Both the position numbers and the translations under genes were made by a program. Positions 7,438 to 16,048 of a stretch of 50,237 bases of DNA are shown here, piece after piece (positions within the stretch are counted from its first letter, which is position 1; each line of letters begins with the position of its first letter). Under the pieces are notes generated by a model. The model made no database searches and was not told the origin of the DNA. It was given only the letters and a program-made list of their open reading frames with translations. The DNA is from Arenimonas sp. (lineage in GTDB: Bacteria > Pseudomonadota > Gammaproteobacteria > Xanthomonadales > Xanthomonadaceae): the NCBI RefSeq assembly GCF_022842045.1, contig NZ_JALHQI010000015.1:1-50237 (forward strand). The letters run 5' to 3'.

Positions 7438-10359
7438 ATGACCTTGAAGACCACCAAGCTCCGCGACGCGATCAAATTCGCGCTCGTCGTGGGTGCTGCG
7501 TCCGCCATGAGCACGGGCGCCGCGATCGCCCAGGACGAAGGCACTGAGGACGAAGCCGCCACCCTTGACGCGATCGTCGTCACCGGTACCCGCATCCAGA
7601 GCCAGACCGTCACCGCCTCGTCGCCCGTCGTCGAGATCAACCGCGAAGAGTTCCAGTTCTCCGGCGCCACCCGCGTTGACGACCTCGTCAACCAGTACCC
7701 GCAGCTGGCCACCTACTTCGACTCGTTCGCCAACAACGGTGCGACCGGTTACCCGACCGTCGACCTGCGTGGCCTCGGCGCCGCCCGCACCCTGACCCTG
7801 GTCAACGGCAACCGCCTGGCCCCGGGCGCGTTCGAAGTCCGTGACATCTCCATCATCCCGGCCGCCCTGGTCAGCCGCGTCGACATCCTGACCGGCGGCG
7901 CCTCGGCCGTTTACGGTTCCGACGCCATCGCCGGCGTGGTGAACTTCGTCCTCGACACCGAGTTCGAAGGCGTCAGCATCACCGCGGGCTACAACGCCTA
8001 CCAGCACAAGAACGACAACGAGTACATCCGCGGCCGCCTCGACGCCCGTGGCTTCGATTACCCGACCGGCAACTCCGGCTTCGACGGCGTCTCCAAGAAC
8101 GTCGACATCGCCATGGGCAGCAGCTTCGCCGACGGCGCTGGCCACGCGATGGCCTGGCTGACCTGGCGCAAGAACGACCCGCTGTTCCAGGGCGAGCGCG
8201 ACTATTCGTCCTGCGCGCTGAACGCGGCCGGCACCGGTTGCGGCGGCTCGGCCACCAACGCGACCGGCAACTTCTACGTCTTCCAGACCGACCCGGGCGA
8301 CCCGACCTTCTTCGACGGCAGCTCGGCCAGCCTGAATCCGGACGGCAGCTGGCAGGGTGCCTACGGCGCTCCGTACAACTACGCGCCGATCAACTACTAC
8401 CAGCGTCCTGACGAGCGCTACACCTTCGGCACCTCGATCAAGTACGAGATCAACGAGCACTTCAAGCCGTACATGGAGCTCATGTACGTCAACAAGCGTG
8501 ACTCGATCCAGATCGCCGAGTCCGGTGCGTTCTTCACCCTTGTCGACGGCCTGACCTGCGCCACCCCGTTCCTGGGTTCGCTCTGCGCCGACCTCGGCTT
8601 CAACCCGGCCCTGCCGGTCGGCGTCTACGTCGCCAAGCGCAACGTCGAAGGCGGCCCGCGCCTGCAGGAGATCGAGAACTCCTCGTATCGCATCCTCGCC
8701 GGCCTGGAAGGCGCCCTGAACGACAACTGGTCCTACAACGCCTCGTTCCTGTACGGCCAGACCACCAACAGCAACCAGGGCTTCAACGACTTCCTCAACG
8801 ATCGCATCGTTGACGGCCTGCTCGGCTGCCCGGCCGGTTCGTTCGACGGCTGCATCCCGTACAACGTCTGGGTCCCGGGTGGCGTCACCGCCGAGGCTGC
8901 CAATGCCCTGGCCGGTGTGAGCTTCAACCGCACCAGCACCACCATGAAGCAGGTCACCGCCTACGTCACCGGCGACACCGGCTTCGGCTTCGGTTCGGCC
9001 AACGGCGAGAACATCTCGCTCGTCGCCGGTGTCGAGTGGCGCGAGGAGACCTACGACTTCCGCGCTGACTCCAACTCCGAGGCCGGCAACTTCGCCGGTG
9101 CCGGCGGCCCGGCCCTGCCGGTCGCGGGCGGCACGAAGGTGTCCGAAGTGTTCATGGAGGCCATCGTCCCGCTGGTCACCGACGCTGGTTTCCTCAACAG
9201 CCTGAACCTCGACCTCGGCTACCGCATGTCGGATTACGACAACTCGGGCAACGAAGACACCTTCAAGCTCGGCTTCTCGGCCGACATGGGCATGGTTCGC
9301 GCCCGCGGCGGTTACAACCGTGCGATCCGCGCGCCGAACATCAACGAACTGTTCGCCCCGCAGGGCATCGGCCTGTGGGCCGGTACCGACCCGTGCGCCG
9401 GCGCCACCCCGGAGTTCAGCCTGGCCCAGTGCCAGAACACCGGCGTGACTGCGGCCCAGTACGGCTCGATCGCGGCCAACCCGGCGGCGCAGTACAACCA
9501 GTTCATCGGCGGCAACGCGAGCCAGTTCCCGGAAAAGGCTGACACCTACACCTTCGGTGTGATCGTCACCCCGATCGAGAACCTGCAGATCAGCGCCGAC
9601 TACTTCGACATCCAGCTCGAAGAGGCCCTGGACCCGATCGGCGCCAACAACATCCTGCGTGGTTGCGCCCTGACCGGCGATGCGTTCCTGTGCGACCAGG
9701 TCATCCGTAACCCGCTGACCGGCGACCTGTGGCGCGGTAGCGACATCAACACCTCGGGCTACATCAACAACGTTGACGGCAACTTCGGTTCGCAGAGCTT
9801 CCGGGGCATCGACCTGGGCGTGAACTACCGTTGGGACATGCTGGGCGGTCGCTTCTCGACCAGCATCCAGGGCACCTACCTGCTCGAGCAGGAAATCACC
9901 CCGCTGCCGAACAACAACAAGATCCTGAGCTACGACTGCGCGGGCATCATCAGCCCGGCCTGCCAGTCGCCCGAGTGGCGCCACATCGCCAACGTGCGGT
10001 TCTCGCGTGACTGGTACACCGTGAACCTGCGCTGGCGCTACTTCGGCGAGATGGACTACAAGGATCCGCAGACCGGCGCCGCGATCATTGCCGACCGCAT
10101 CACCTGCGCCGTCGGCACCCCGGTTCCGTCGGGCGTGCCTTGCAGCGGCAGCGGCGGTATCGACGCGTACAACTACCTCGACCTGTCCGCTTCGGCGTTC
10201 ATCGGCGAGTACGCGGAGTTCACCGTCGGCGTCAACAACATCGCCGACAAGGAGCCGCCGATGGTTGGCGGCGCGCTGGCCCCGCTGAACGGCAACTCGC
10301 CGGGTGGTTACGACCAGGCTGGTCGTTACTTCTTCACCAGCGTGACCTTCAAGTTCTAA
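7438..10359 (+). CDS. Large TonB-dependent outer-membrane receptor
   Basis: A 973-residue TonB-dependent receptor. Signal peptide at residues 1-31 ending AIAQ; TonB box/plug start LDAIVVTGTRI; plug motifs LVNQYPQ, VDLRGLGAARTLTLVNGNRL and TGGASAVYGSDAIAGVVNF; 22-strand barrel ending FFTSVTFKF with terminal Phe. Seven closely spaced Cys pairs lie in probable surface loops (for example CALNAAGTGC, CATPFLGSLC). Many Gly, Arg and Val codons end in T, unlike the C/G-ending neighbours, which suggests selection for high expression. The start at 7438 has GGAG upstream. A -35-like TTGACG at 7300 and the -10-like TATAGT at 7345 are weak promoter candidates. The ligand is unknown; an intrinsic terminator follows, and TPR-sulfotransferase and hydroxylase genes lie next door. 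Confidence 0.93.
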   Translation: MTLKTTKLRDAIKFALVVGAASAMSTGAAIAQDEGTEDEAATLDAIVVTGTRIQSQTVTASSPVVEINREEFQFSGATRVDDLVNQYPQLATYFDSFANNGATGYPTVDLRGLGAARTLTLVNGNRLAPGAFEVRDISIIPAALVSRVDILTGGASAVYGSDAIAGVVNFVLDTEFEGVSITAGYNAYQHKNDNEYIRGRLDARGFDYPTGNSGFDGVSKNVDIAMGSSFADGAGHAMAWLTWRKNDPLFQGERDYSSCALNAAGTGCGGSATNATGNFYVFQTDPGDPTFFDGSSASLNPDGSWQGAYGAPYNYAPINYYQRPDERYTFGTSIKYEINEHFKPYMELMYVNKRDSIQIAESGAFFTLVDGLTCATPFLGSLCADLGFNPALPVGVYVAKRNVEGGPRLQEIENSSYRILAGLEGALNDNWSYNASFLYGQTTNSNQGFNDFLNDRIVDGLLGCPAGSFDGCIPYNVWVPGGVTAEAANALAGVSFNRTSTTMKQVTAYVTGDTGFGFGSANGENISLVAGVEWREETYDFRADSNSEAGNFAGAGGPALPVAGGTKVSEVFMEAIVPLVTDAGFLNSLNLDLGYRMSDYDNSGNEDTFKLGFSADMGMVRARGGYNRAIRAPNINELFAPQGIGLWAGTDPCAGATPEFSLAQCQNTGVTAAQYGSIAANPAAQYNQFIGGNASQFPEKADTYTFGVIVTPIENLQISADYFDIQLEEALDPIGANNILRGCALTGDAFLCDQVIRNPLTGDLWRGSDINTSGYINNVDGNFGSQSFRGIDLGVNYRWDMLGGRFSTSIQGTYLLEQEITPLPNNNKILSYDCAGIISPACQSPEWRHIANVRFSRDWYTVNLRWRYFGEMDYKDPQTGAAIIADRITCAVGTPVPSGVPCSGSGGIDAYNYLDLSASAFIGEYAEFTVGVNNIADKEPPMVGGALAPLNGNSPGGYDQAGRYFFTSVTFKF

Positions 10360-10380
10360 GCAACACTTAGCGTCACCTTC

Positions 10381-10412
10381 AAGCGGCGGGCTTCGGCCCG
10401 CCGCTTTTTTTT
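10381..10412 (+). terminator. Rho-independent terminator of the TonB-dependent receptor gene
   Basis: An 11-bp perfect stem AAGCGGCGGGC / GCCCGCCGCTT closed by a TTCG tetraloop and followed by a run of eight T, 22 bases after the receptor stop. Confidence 0.95.
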
Positions 10413-10440
10413 GCCCGTTCGTCAGGCGCCGTCGTCACCG

Positions 10441-10504
10441 GGAAAGCGAGGGTCGCTTTCTCCGACATCAAGGCTTCACGGGGGAGAAAGCGACCTTCGC
10501 TTCC
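10441..10504. repeat. Imperfect inverted repeat downstream of the receptor
   Basis: Left arm 10441-10463 (GGAAAGCGAGGGTCGCTTTCTCC) and right arm 10483-10504 are near-perfect reverse complements around a 19-base centre. A GC-rich direct repeat with CCGCGGTGGCC follows at 10503-10560. It lies between the terminator and the convergent sulfotransferase gene and could be a REP-type element or help end the minus-strand operon. Confidence 0.7.
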
Positions 10505-10585
10505 GCGGTGGCCCCGGCGCCGTAGAGCCTGACGTGCGCTCCCGCGGTGGCCGCGGCGCCCGCGGCCACCTAATGCGAATGTGGC

Positions 10586-12175
10586 TCAGAGGCCGTGGTG
10601 GGCGAGACGGTCCTTCAGCACCCGCAGGCCGTCGGCGTAACGGCGCCACTTGCCGACCGAACCGGTGTGGACCGGCTGCCGGACCTGGGAGGCGCTGGCC
10701 GAGGTGGACGGGCGGTCGCTGGCCTCCGGGGCGAGCACGTCGTCGTTCCAGGCCAGCCCGCAGAACTCGAGCAGGCGGCGGGCCTGGCCCTCCGGATCGG
10801 TCACCAGTTCCTCATAGCGCACGTCCAGCACCTGGCCGGGCATCACCTCGTGCCAGTGCTGCATCAGGCGGCGATAGGCCGCGTAGTAGTCGGCCAGTTC
10901 CACCTGGTCGTAGGAGAACGGATAGGCCTGGCTGAACATGGTCTTGTAGACCGCGTAGCCGGTATCCATCGGGTCGCGCACCAGGTGGATGATGCGCGCC
11001 TTGGGCAGCGCCTTCCGGATCATGCCGCAGTACATGTAGTTGATCGGCATCTTGTCGATCACGAAGCGGTGGCCGGGCGCCGCCTGGCGCAGTCCGGCCA
11101 TGTAGTCGCGGCCCAGCGCGGCGAAGTCGATCCGGGTCGAGGCCTCGGCCAGCGGCATGCCCGGCGGCCTGGCCGCCATCCGCTGTGCCGCGGCGGCCAG
11201 CAGCTGGCCGAAGTCGAGCAGCTCGCCGGCCTCGCCCACCTCGCCCTGGCGGCCAAGCATCCGCTCTACCAGGGTGGTGCCGGTGCGCGGCATGCCGACG
11301 ATGAAGATCGCGCCCTCCTCGTCATGGCCTGGCGCGTCGTTGGCCATCACCTCGCGCGTCCAGGCCGTGCGGACGCTCTCGAGCGCCGCAAGCTCGCCCG
11401 CCGGGTCGTGCCGCAGGGTCGAATGCTTGAGCGCCGCGGCCCGGTTGAGCTCCTCGATCGCGCGCGCATCCTGGCCCAGGTCCTCCAGCTCCTTGGCCAG
11501 GGCGAAGCGACAGGCCGCCTCGGAGGCCGGCTCGGCGAAACCGTCCGCCAGGCGAGACTCCAGGTCGGCGACGTGGTTCCCGGCCTCGGTGGCCGTGCGC
11601 AGCGTGGAGCGCAGATAGAGCGCGGCGCCCGCCTTGGGCGCCATCGCCAAGAGGGACTCGAGCTGCGCGGCGGCGGCTTCGGTTTCGCCCAGGAAGAACA
11701 GCGCGGCCGCCAGGTCGTACAGCAGGCCCGGATGGGTGAAGCCCGTGCCCAGCGCCTTCTCGAGCAGCTCGCGCGCCTGCGCCGGCTGGCCGGCATTAGC
11801 CGGGATCTTGGACAGCGCCCACAGCGCCCGCCCGTCCTTGTAGGCGATGTTGGCCGCCTCGCCCACGAGCGTGCAGGCGTCCTGGCGGCGGCGCAGCATC
11901 AGCAGCACGTGCGCGAGCTTGAGCATCAGCGGCGGCTGGCCCGGGGCGGCGGCATTGGCCGCGGTGACCAGGGGCAGCGCGCCCGCCGCGTCGCCGGCGG
12001 CCAGGCGGATCTCGCCGGCCAGGAACAGCACCTGGGCATTGCCCGGATGCTCGGCCAACAGCGCCGTGGCCAGGCGCATCGCCTCGCCGAACTTGCCCTG
12101 CCGCAGCAGGTCCATGCCCTCGCCAATCTTCTGCTCGAGCGGCGACAGCGCCGGGCCCGTGTTCTGCTCAACCAT
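10586..12175 (-). CDS. TPR-containing sulfotransferase (first copy)
   Basis: A 529-residue two-domain protein. Residues 1-280 are tetratricopeptide-like helix pairs (for example LAAGDAAGALPLVTAA, ALFFLGETEAAAAQLE). From about residue 290 comes a PAPS-dependent sulfotransferase domain with the 5'-phosphosulfate loop VGMPRTGTTLVERML and the 3'-phosphate motif IIHLVRDPMDTGYAVYK, and the late RYEELVTDPE. No signal peptide or membrane helix is present, so it is cytosolic. The ATG at 12175 is chosen because AAGGA sits eight bases upstream; another ATG three codons earlier touches that site. It is last of a four-gene minus-strand operon. Relatives include tyrosyl-protein sulfotransferases; the acceptor here is unknown. 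Confidence 0.9.
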   Translation of the reverse strand: MVEQNTGPALSPLEQKIGEGMDLLRQGKFGEAMRLATALLAEHPGNAQVLFLAGEIRLAAGDAAGALPLVTAANAAAPGQPPLMLKLAHVLLMLRRRQDACTLVGEAANIAYKDGRALWALSKIPANAGQPAQARELLEKALGTGFTHPGLLYDLAAALFFLGETEAAAAQLESLLAMAPKAGAALYLRSTLRTATEAGNHVADLESRLADGFAEPASEAACRFALAKELEDLGQDARAIEELNRAAALKHSTLRHDPAGELAALESVRTAWTREVMANDAPGHDEEGAIFIVGMPRTGTTLVERMLGRQGEVGEAGELLDFGQLLAAAAQRMAARPPGMPLAEASTRIDFAALGRDYMAGLRQAAPGHRFVIDKMPINYMYCGMIRKALPKARIIHLVRDPMDTGYAVYKTMFSQAYPFSYDQVELADYYAAYRRLMQHWHEVMPGQVLDVRYEELVTDPEGQARRLLEFCGLAWNDDVLAPEASDRPSTSASASQVRQPVHTGSVGKWRRYADGLRVLKDRLAHHGL

Positions 12176-12227
12176 GTGGATCATCCTTTCTTTGGAATGG
12201 CGTGGCGCCGTGCGGCGCCGGCGTGGT

Positions 12228-13493
12228 TCAGGGCTGCCCCTGGTACTCGCGGGTGGCGGCGGACAGCGCCCGCACCATGTCCCGCTCGGCCGCCGACAAC
12301 AGCGGGTTCCAGACGTCGAAGATCAGGACGACGCGCAGTTCGTCGCCGTCGTTGCGGGCCTCGTGCTCGATGCTGTCGTCGAAGATCAGCACCTCGCCCA
12401 CGGTCCACGTGCGGTGTTCGAAACCGACGCGGTAGCGGCAGCCCGGCGGCACCACCAGCGGCAGGTGCACCACCAGGCGGGCATTGGTCTCGCCGTGGTG
12501 CGGCGGGATGTGGGTGTGCGGCGCCAGCGCCGAGAACATCGCGTTCGGGCACAGGCCGCCGATGTCGGCCATCTGCACTTCGCGCAGGGCCGCGGTGGTG
12601 CGGGGGCAGCGCTGCTGGTGCTCGTCGACCGGCGTGCCGTCGCGCCAGAGGAAGTAGCTGCTCCAGCGCGTGGAATGGTTGAGCTCGCGCCACTGGTTCA
12701 CCGGCGCGCCCGGGGCGCACTCCACGTAGGGCCGGAAATCATCCTGCCGCTCCGCCAGCAGGCCCTGCAGCTCGGCCGTGATCTCGGCGGTGCGCGACTC
12801 CAGCGCCTCCACCCAGGCGAAGTCGCGCCGCTCGCTGAACGGGATCGCCGGCAGCCGGGGCACGTACAAGCGGTTGCACTCGGAGCGATAGGGCCTGGCC
12901 TGGCCGCTGATGATCGCCCCGGCCTCGCGGAAGCGCTGCGCCTCCACCGGATCCAGCCGCGCCAGCGCGGCGCCGGTGCGTTCGGCCAGGAAGTCGGACA
13001 GGCGGCGGGCGTTCGCCTCGACGGCCTGCTGCGCATGCTCCAGCTGCGGCCTAAGCGCGGGCGGCCAGGCTGTCTCCGGCGGCGCGATCTTGAGCGCATT
13101 GCGGAACTGTTCGGCCGCCAGCTTGGGGCGACCCCGGCGCTCGTACAGGTTGCCCCTGGCCAGCAGGCCCGGCAGGAAGTAAGCGTCAGCCACCAGCGAG
13201 GCATCGATCGCGCGCTGTTCGCCCGCCTCGTCGCCGCGCTCGCGAAGCACGTGGGCGAGGCTGAGCAGGATCATCGGCTCGCGCGGCGCCGCCTTGTGCG
13301 CGGCCTGCAGCAGGCCCTCGGCCTCGGCCAGGTCGCCGCGGCGGAACGCGTGCATGCCCAGGCTGTGCAGCGCCGCCGCGTTGCCCGGGTCGAGCGTGCG
13401 CACCTGCTGCCAGAGCTGCTCGGCCTGCTCCCAGCGGCCCTGCGCGGCGGCCTGTCCGGCCGACTGCACCAGCGACTTCACCCTGTCATTCAT
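12228..13493 (-). CDS. TPR-containing aspartyl/asparaginyl beta-hydroxylase
   Basis: A 421-residue protein with about 150 N-terminal residues of TPR-like helices and a C-terminal PF05118-type 2-oxoglutarate/Fe(II) hydroxylase domain. Key residues are H in HTHIPPHHGETNARLVVHLPL and the second iron His in IFDDSIEHEARN, followed by RVVLIFDVWNP. Family members hydroxylate Asp/Asn side chains or fatty acyl chains (LpxO); the TPR front end favours a peptide or protein substrate. The ATG at 13493 has AGGAG six bases upstream. It sits between the other TPR enzymes in the same direction, with gaps of 52 and 82 bases. Confidence 0.9.
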   Translation of the reverse strand: MNDRVKSLVQSAGQAAAQGRWEQAEQLWQQVRTLDPGNAAALHSLGMHAFRRGDLAEAEGLLQAAHKAAPREPMILLSLAHVLRERGDEAGEQRAIDASLVADAYFLPGLLARGNLYERRGRPKLAAEQFRNALKIAPPETAWPPALRPQLEHAQQAVEANARRLSDFLAERTGAALARLDPVEAQRFREAGAIISGQARPYRSECNRLYVPRLPAIPFSERRDFAWVEALESRTAEITAELQGLLAERQDDFRPYVECAPGAPVNQWRELNHSTRWSSYFLWRDGTPVDEHQQRCPRTTAALREVQMADIGGLCPNAMFSALAPHTHIPPHHGETNARLVVHLPLVVPPGCRYRVGFEHRTWTVGEVLIFDDSIEHEARNDGDELRVVLIFDVWNPLLSAAERDMVRALSAATREYQGQP

Positions 13494-13575
13494 TCCCGGC
13501 TCCTGGACACCCCGGGCCCACGGCCACGGGGCCCCGAAGGATACCGCGAATGCCGGCGACGGCTCCTGGTGGCGC

Positions 13576-15447
13576 TCAGCGCGCGAGTGCGCGCGGCGCC
13601 ACGTCGAAGGCGATGGTGACGCGCGGCTGCTCGTCCTGGAATGGCACGGTGCCGTGCCACAGGTAGGACGGGAACAGGGCCAGGCGCCCGCGGATGGGCC
13701 GGATCACGCGCCGCGGCGCCAGGTCCAGGCCCAGCTCGACCGGCGGCTGGCCAAACTGGATGCAGCCGGCGTCGCCATCGGCCTGGGTCGGCTGGCGCAC
13801 CGAGGGCGGCAGCGACACGTAGTAGGCCGAGCTGATCCAGCCTTCGGGGTGTATGTGGTTGACGTGGCTGCCCGCCGACCAAAGCCGCACCGACCACGAG
13901 CCCGAGAAACGCAGCGACGCGGCGCGGCGCGACAGGAAGGGATGCTTGTCGTCCGCGGGCAGCCGCGCCAGCCAGCGCTCGACCGCACGGGCGATGGTGG
14001 CCTGGGCCTCGGCCAGCACGGGATCGGGACGACCGAACAGCCGCCCGGGCGTCTGGGAACCACCGCGCAGCGTCTGCAGGATGGGCTCGCGGCGAGCCTG
14101 GTGCAGCGGTTCCAGCGTGGCCAGCAACGCCGCGAGGTAGTCGTCCTGGCCCGCGTATCCCGGCGGCGGCTCCACTTCCACCAGCTCCACCAGGTGGTCG
14201 TAGGCGCACAGCCAGTGCTCGCGCGGGTCGTCCAGCAGGCGCCAGGCCGTGGCCAGGTAGGCCCAGGCCTCCTGGTTGGCCGGGGCAAGCACCGTGGCCG
14301 CCTCCGCCATCTTCGCGGCCTGGTCCCACTGCCCCGCCCGCAGCAGGTGGCGGGCGTAGACGTTGAGGAACACCGGGTCGCGATCGCCCAGCGCCTTGAA
14401 GGCCTGCGCGTAAAGCCGGCCTGCCTCCCCGGTGCGACCGATCGCTTCGAGCGCGTTGGCCTCCAGCGACACATAGACCGGGTGGTCCTCGTCGGCGCGC
14501 AGGCGACGAACCTGCTCGAGCGCGGCTTCGGGCTGCTTCGCGGCCATCAGGAACTGCGAGTAGGCCACCCGCAGCGGGCCGTTGCCCGGCTGTGCCTCAA
14601 GCCCGGCGCGGAAATGCGCCGCCGGGTCGACGCCCGGCGCGTGGCTCGCGCCGTGTTCCCAAAGCAGGTGCCCCAGCGTGCCGTAGCCCGGCACGAACTC
14701 AGGGTGCCGTCGATTCAGCTGCAGCGCCTGCGCCAGGGCCTGCGCCGGTTCGCCGGCGTCGAGCAGCGCACCCGCACGCGCGTCGAGCAGCTCCGGGCCG
14801 CTGGCACCGGCCGCCTCGGCGCGGGCGTAGCACGCCAGCGCCTGCTCGGCGCGACCGCACAGGCGAAGCATGCCGCCCAAGTTGAGCCAGGCCTGGCCAT
14901 TGCCGGGCTCGATCTCGGCCACGCGCCGGAACGCCACTTCCGCCGCTTCGAACTCGCCCAGCGCGCGCTGCGCGCTGCCCAGCACGTGCCAACCCAGGCT
15001 GGACCCGGGATGCAGCGCCAACCCGCGTTCGGCCGCCGGCACCGCGGGGCCGGGCTTGCCGCTGGCGACCATGGCTGCCGCCAGCTCGATCCAGGCCTTG
15101 GCGAAGTTGGGCGCGGCCGCCGCGGCGGCGCCGAAGGCGCGGATGGCGTCCTCGATCCGCCCGGCGCGGCGCAGCGTGGCGCCCTGGTTCACCAGGATCA
15201 TCGGATGCCGGGGCGCCAGGGCCAGCGCGGCCTCGAAGGACCGTTCGGCGTCGGCGAACTGGTTCGCGGCGCCCAGGCACATGGCCAGGGCATGGTGCGC
15301 GTCCGGCGAGCGCGGCGCGCCCTGCACCAGCGCGCGGGCGAGCCCGGTCGCCTCGGGCACGCGGCCGGCGGACAGTTGGGCGAACACCTGCTCGAGCTGG
15401 CGCGCCTGGTCGGCCGCCAGGGCCTGGGCGTTTTCGGCGGTGGCCAT
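13576..15447 (-). CDS. TPR-containing putative 2OG-Fe(II) oxygenase (TIGR02466-like)
   Basis: A 623-residue protein. The first 400 residues are a long run of TPR-like repeats (for example FGAAAAAAPNFAKAWIELAA, AFRRVAEIEPGNGQAWLNLG). The last 190 residues form a 2-oxoglutarate oxygenase domain: metal-binding HVNHIHPEGWISSAYYVSLP, then FPSYLWHGTVPF with the distal His and PRVTIAFD with the 2OG-binding Arg. This matches the uncharacterised TIGR02466 type, often fused to TPRs. The start lies five bases after the stop of the upstream exported-protein gene, so translation is probably coupled. The substrate is unknown. Confidence 0.88.
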   Translation of the reverse strand: MATAENAQALAADQARQLEQVFAQLSAGRVPEATGLARALVQGAPRSPDAHHALAMCLGAANQFADAERSFEAALALAPRHPMILVNQGATLRRAGRIEDAIRAFGAAAAAAPNFAKAWIELAAAMVASGKPGPAVPAAERGLALHPGSSLGWHVLGSAQRALGEFEAAEVAFRRVAEIEPGNGQAWLNLGGMLRLCGRAEQALACYARAEAAGASGPELLDARAGALLDAGEPAQALAQALQLNRRHPEFVPGYGTLGHLLWEHGASHAPGVDPAAHFRAGLEAQPGNGPLRVAYSQFLMAAKQPEAALEQVRRLRADEDHPVYVSLEANALEAIGRTGEAGRLYAQAFKALGDRDPVFLNVYARHLLRAGQWDQAAKMAEAATVLAPANQEAWAYLATAWRLLDDPREHWLCAYDHLVELVEVEPPPGYAGQDDYLAALLATLEPLHQARREPILQTLRGGSQTPGRLFGRPDPVLAEAQATIARAVERWLARLPADDKHPFLSRRAASLRFSGSWSVRLWSAGSHVNHIHPEGWISSAYYVSLPPSVRQPTQADGDAGCIQFGQPPVELGLDLAPRRVIRPIRGRLALFPSYLWHGTVPFQDEQPRVTIAFDVAPRALAR

Positions 15448-15452
15448 GGAAG

Positions 15453-15935
15453 TCAGTTCAGGCGGCGGGCGCGCAGCGTGGCGCGGCCCGGGGCGACCAG
15501 CACGAACGAACCCAGCGCGGCGGCGCGAATGGCGATGCGGTCGCCCGGCTTGAGCGGGCCCTTCGAAGTGGCCTCGGTGAGCAGCCAGACCTGGCCGTTG
15601 TCGAGCGTGACCACGCGCTGGCCCGAGGCGCGGTAGGTGACATCGGTGATCGAGGCCTCGATGCGGCTCGGGAGCTCGTCGCCGGCGGCCTCGGCCGAGC
15701 GCTCGCGCAGCTGCATGGCGTCGAGGCCGAACTCCTGCAGCGCCTTCTCGCGGCGCGCGGCGGCGGCGGCGGCGATGGCGGCCTCGTCGCGCACGGGCGG
15801 GAAGGCCGCGTCATAGCAGGCCAGGCGATCCTCGGGGTCGAGCACCTTGGCACAGTCGTGGCCTTGCGCAAGCGCCACGGGAGAGGCGACGACCAGGGCC
15901 AGCGCGGCCAGCCAACGCACACGGGAGTAGGACAC
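15453..15935 (-). CDS. Exported small protein with VasI-like CYD motif, unknown function
   Basis: A 160-residue protein I do not recognise as a named family. It has a Sec signal peptide (residues 1-23, ending ALAQG), then a Cys pair in CAKVLDPEDRLACYDAAF, resembling the N-terminal motif of VasI-like and other small periplasmic proteins, then a charged helix, and a C-terminal beta-rich region (VVTLDNGQVWLLTEATSKG, PGDRIAIRAAALGSFVLV). The start is GTG at 15935 with AAGGAG six bases upstream. It is first in the operon with the 2OG oxygenase, beta-hydroxylase and sulfotransferase, so it could be a partner or substrate, but nothing in the sequence proves that. Confidence 0.75.
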   Translation of the reverse strand: MSYSRVRWLAALALVVASPVALAQGHDCAKVLDPEDRLACYDAAFPPVRDEAAIAAAAAARREKALQEFGLDAMQLRERSAEAAGDELPSRIEASITDVTYRASGQRVVTLDNGQVWLLTEATSKGPLKPGDRIAIRAAALGSFVLVAPGRATLRARRLN

Positions 15936-16011
15936 GGGGAGCTCCTTGGGATTGCGCCGGACCCGCGCGCCAGCCGGCTAGGCCTGCGCCGGAAAGGCCG
16001 AAAATGGACCG

Positions 16012-16020
16012 TGATAATAT
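16012..16020 (+). promoter_or_regulatory. Extended -10 promoter element for the methyltransferase gene
   Basis: TGATAATAT in GC-rich surroundings gives an extended -10 (TG-N-TAATAT). Transcription would start near 16027, downstream of the in-frame ATG at 16004, which supports the TTG start at 16049. No good -35 is visible. Confidence 0.55.
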
Positions 16021-16048
16021 TCCCCGCTCCAACGGGAGTAAGCAAGCT

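Noticed and set aside
7414-9984. Very long minus-strand open frame antisense to the TonB receptor
   Set aside because: It exists because of the GC-rich codon pattern of the receptor; its translation is Val/Ala/Asp/Arg-rich with no family motif, while the plus strand encodes a complete receptor.
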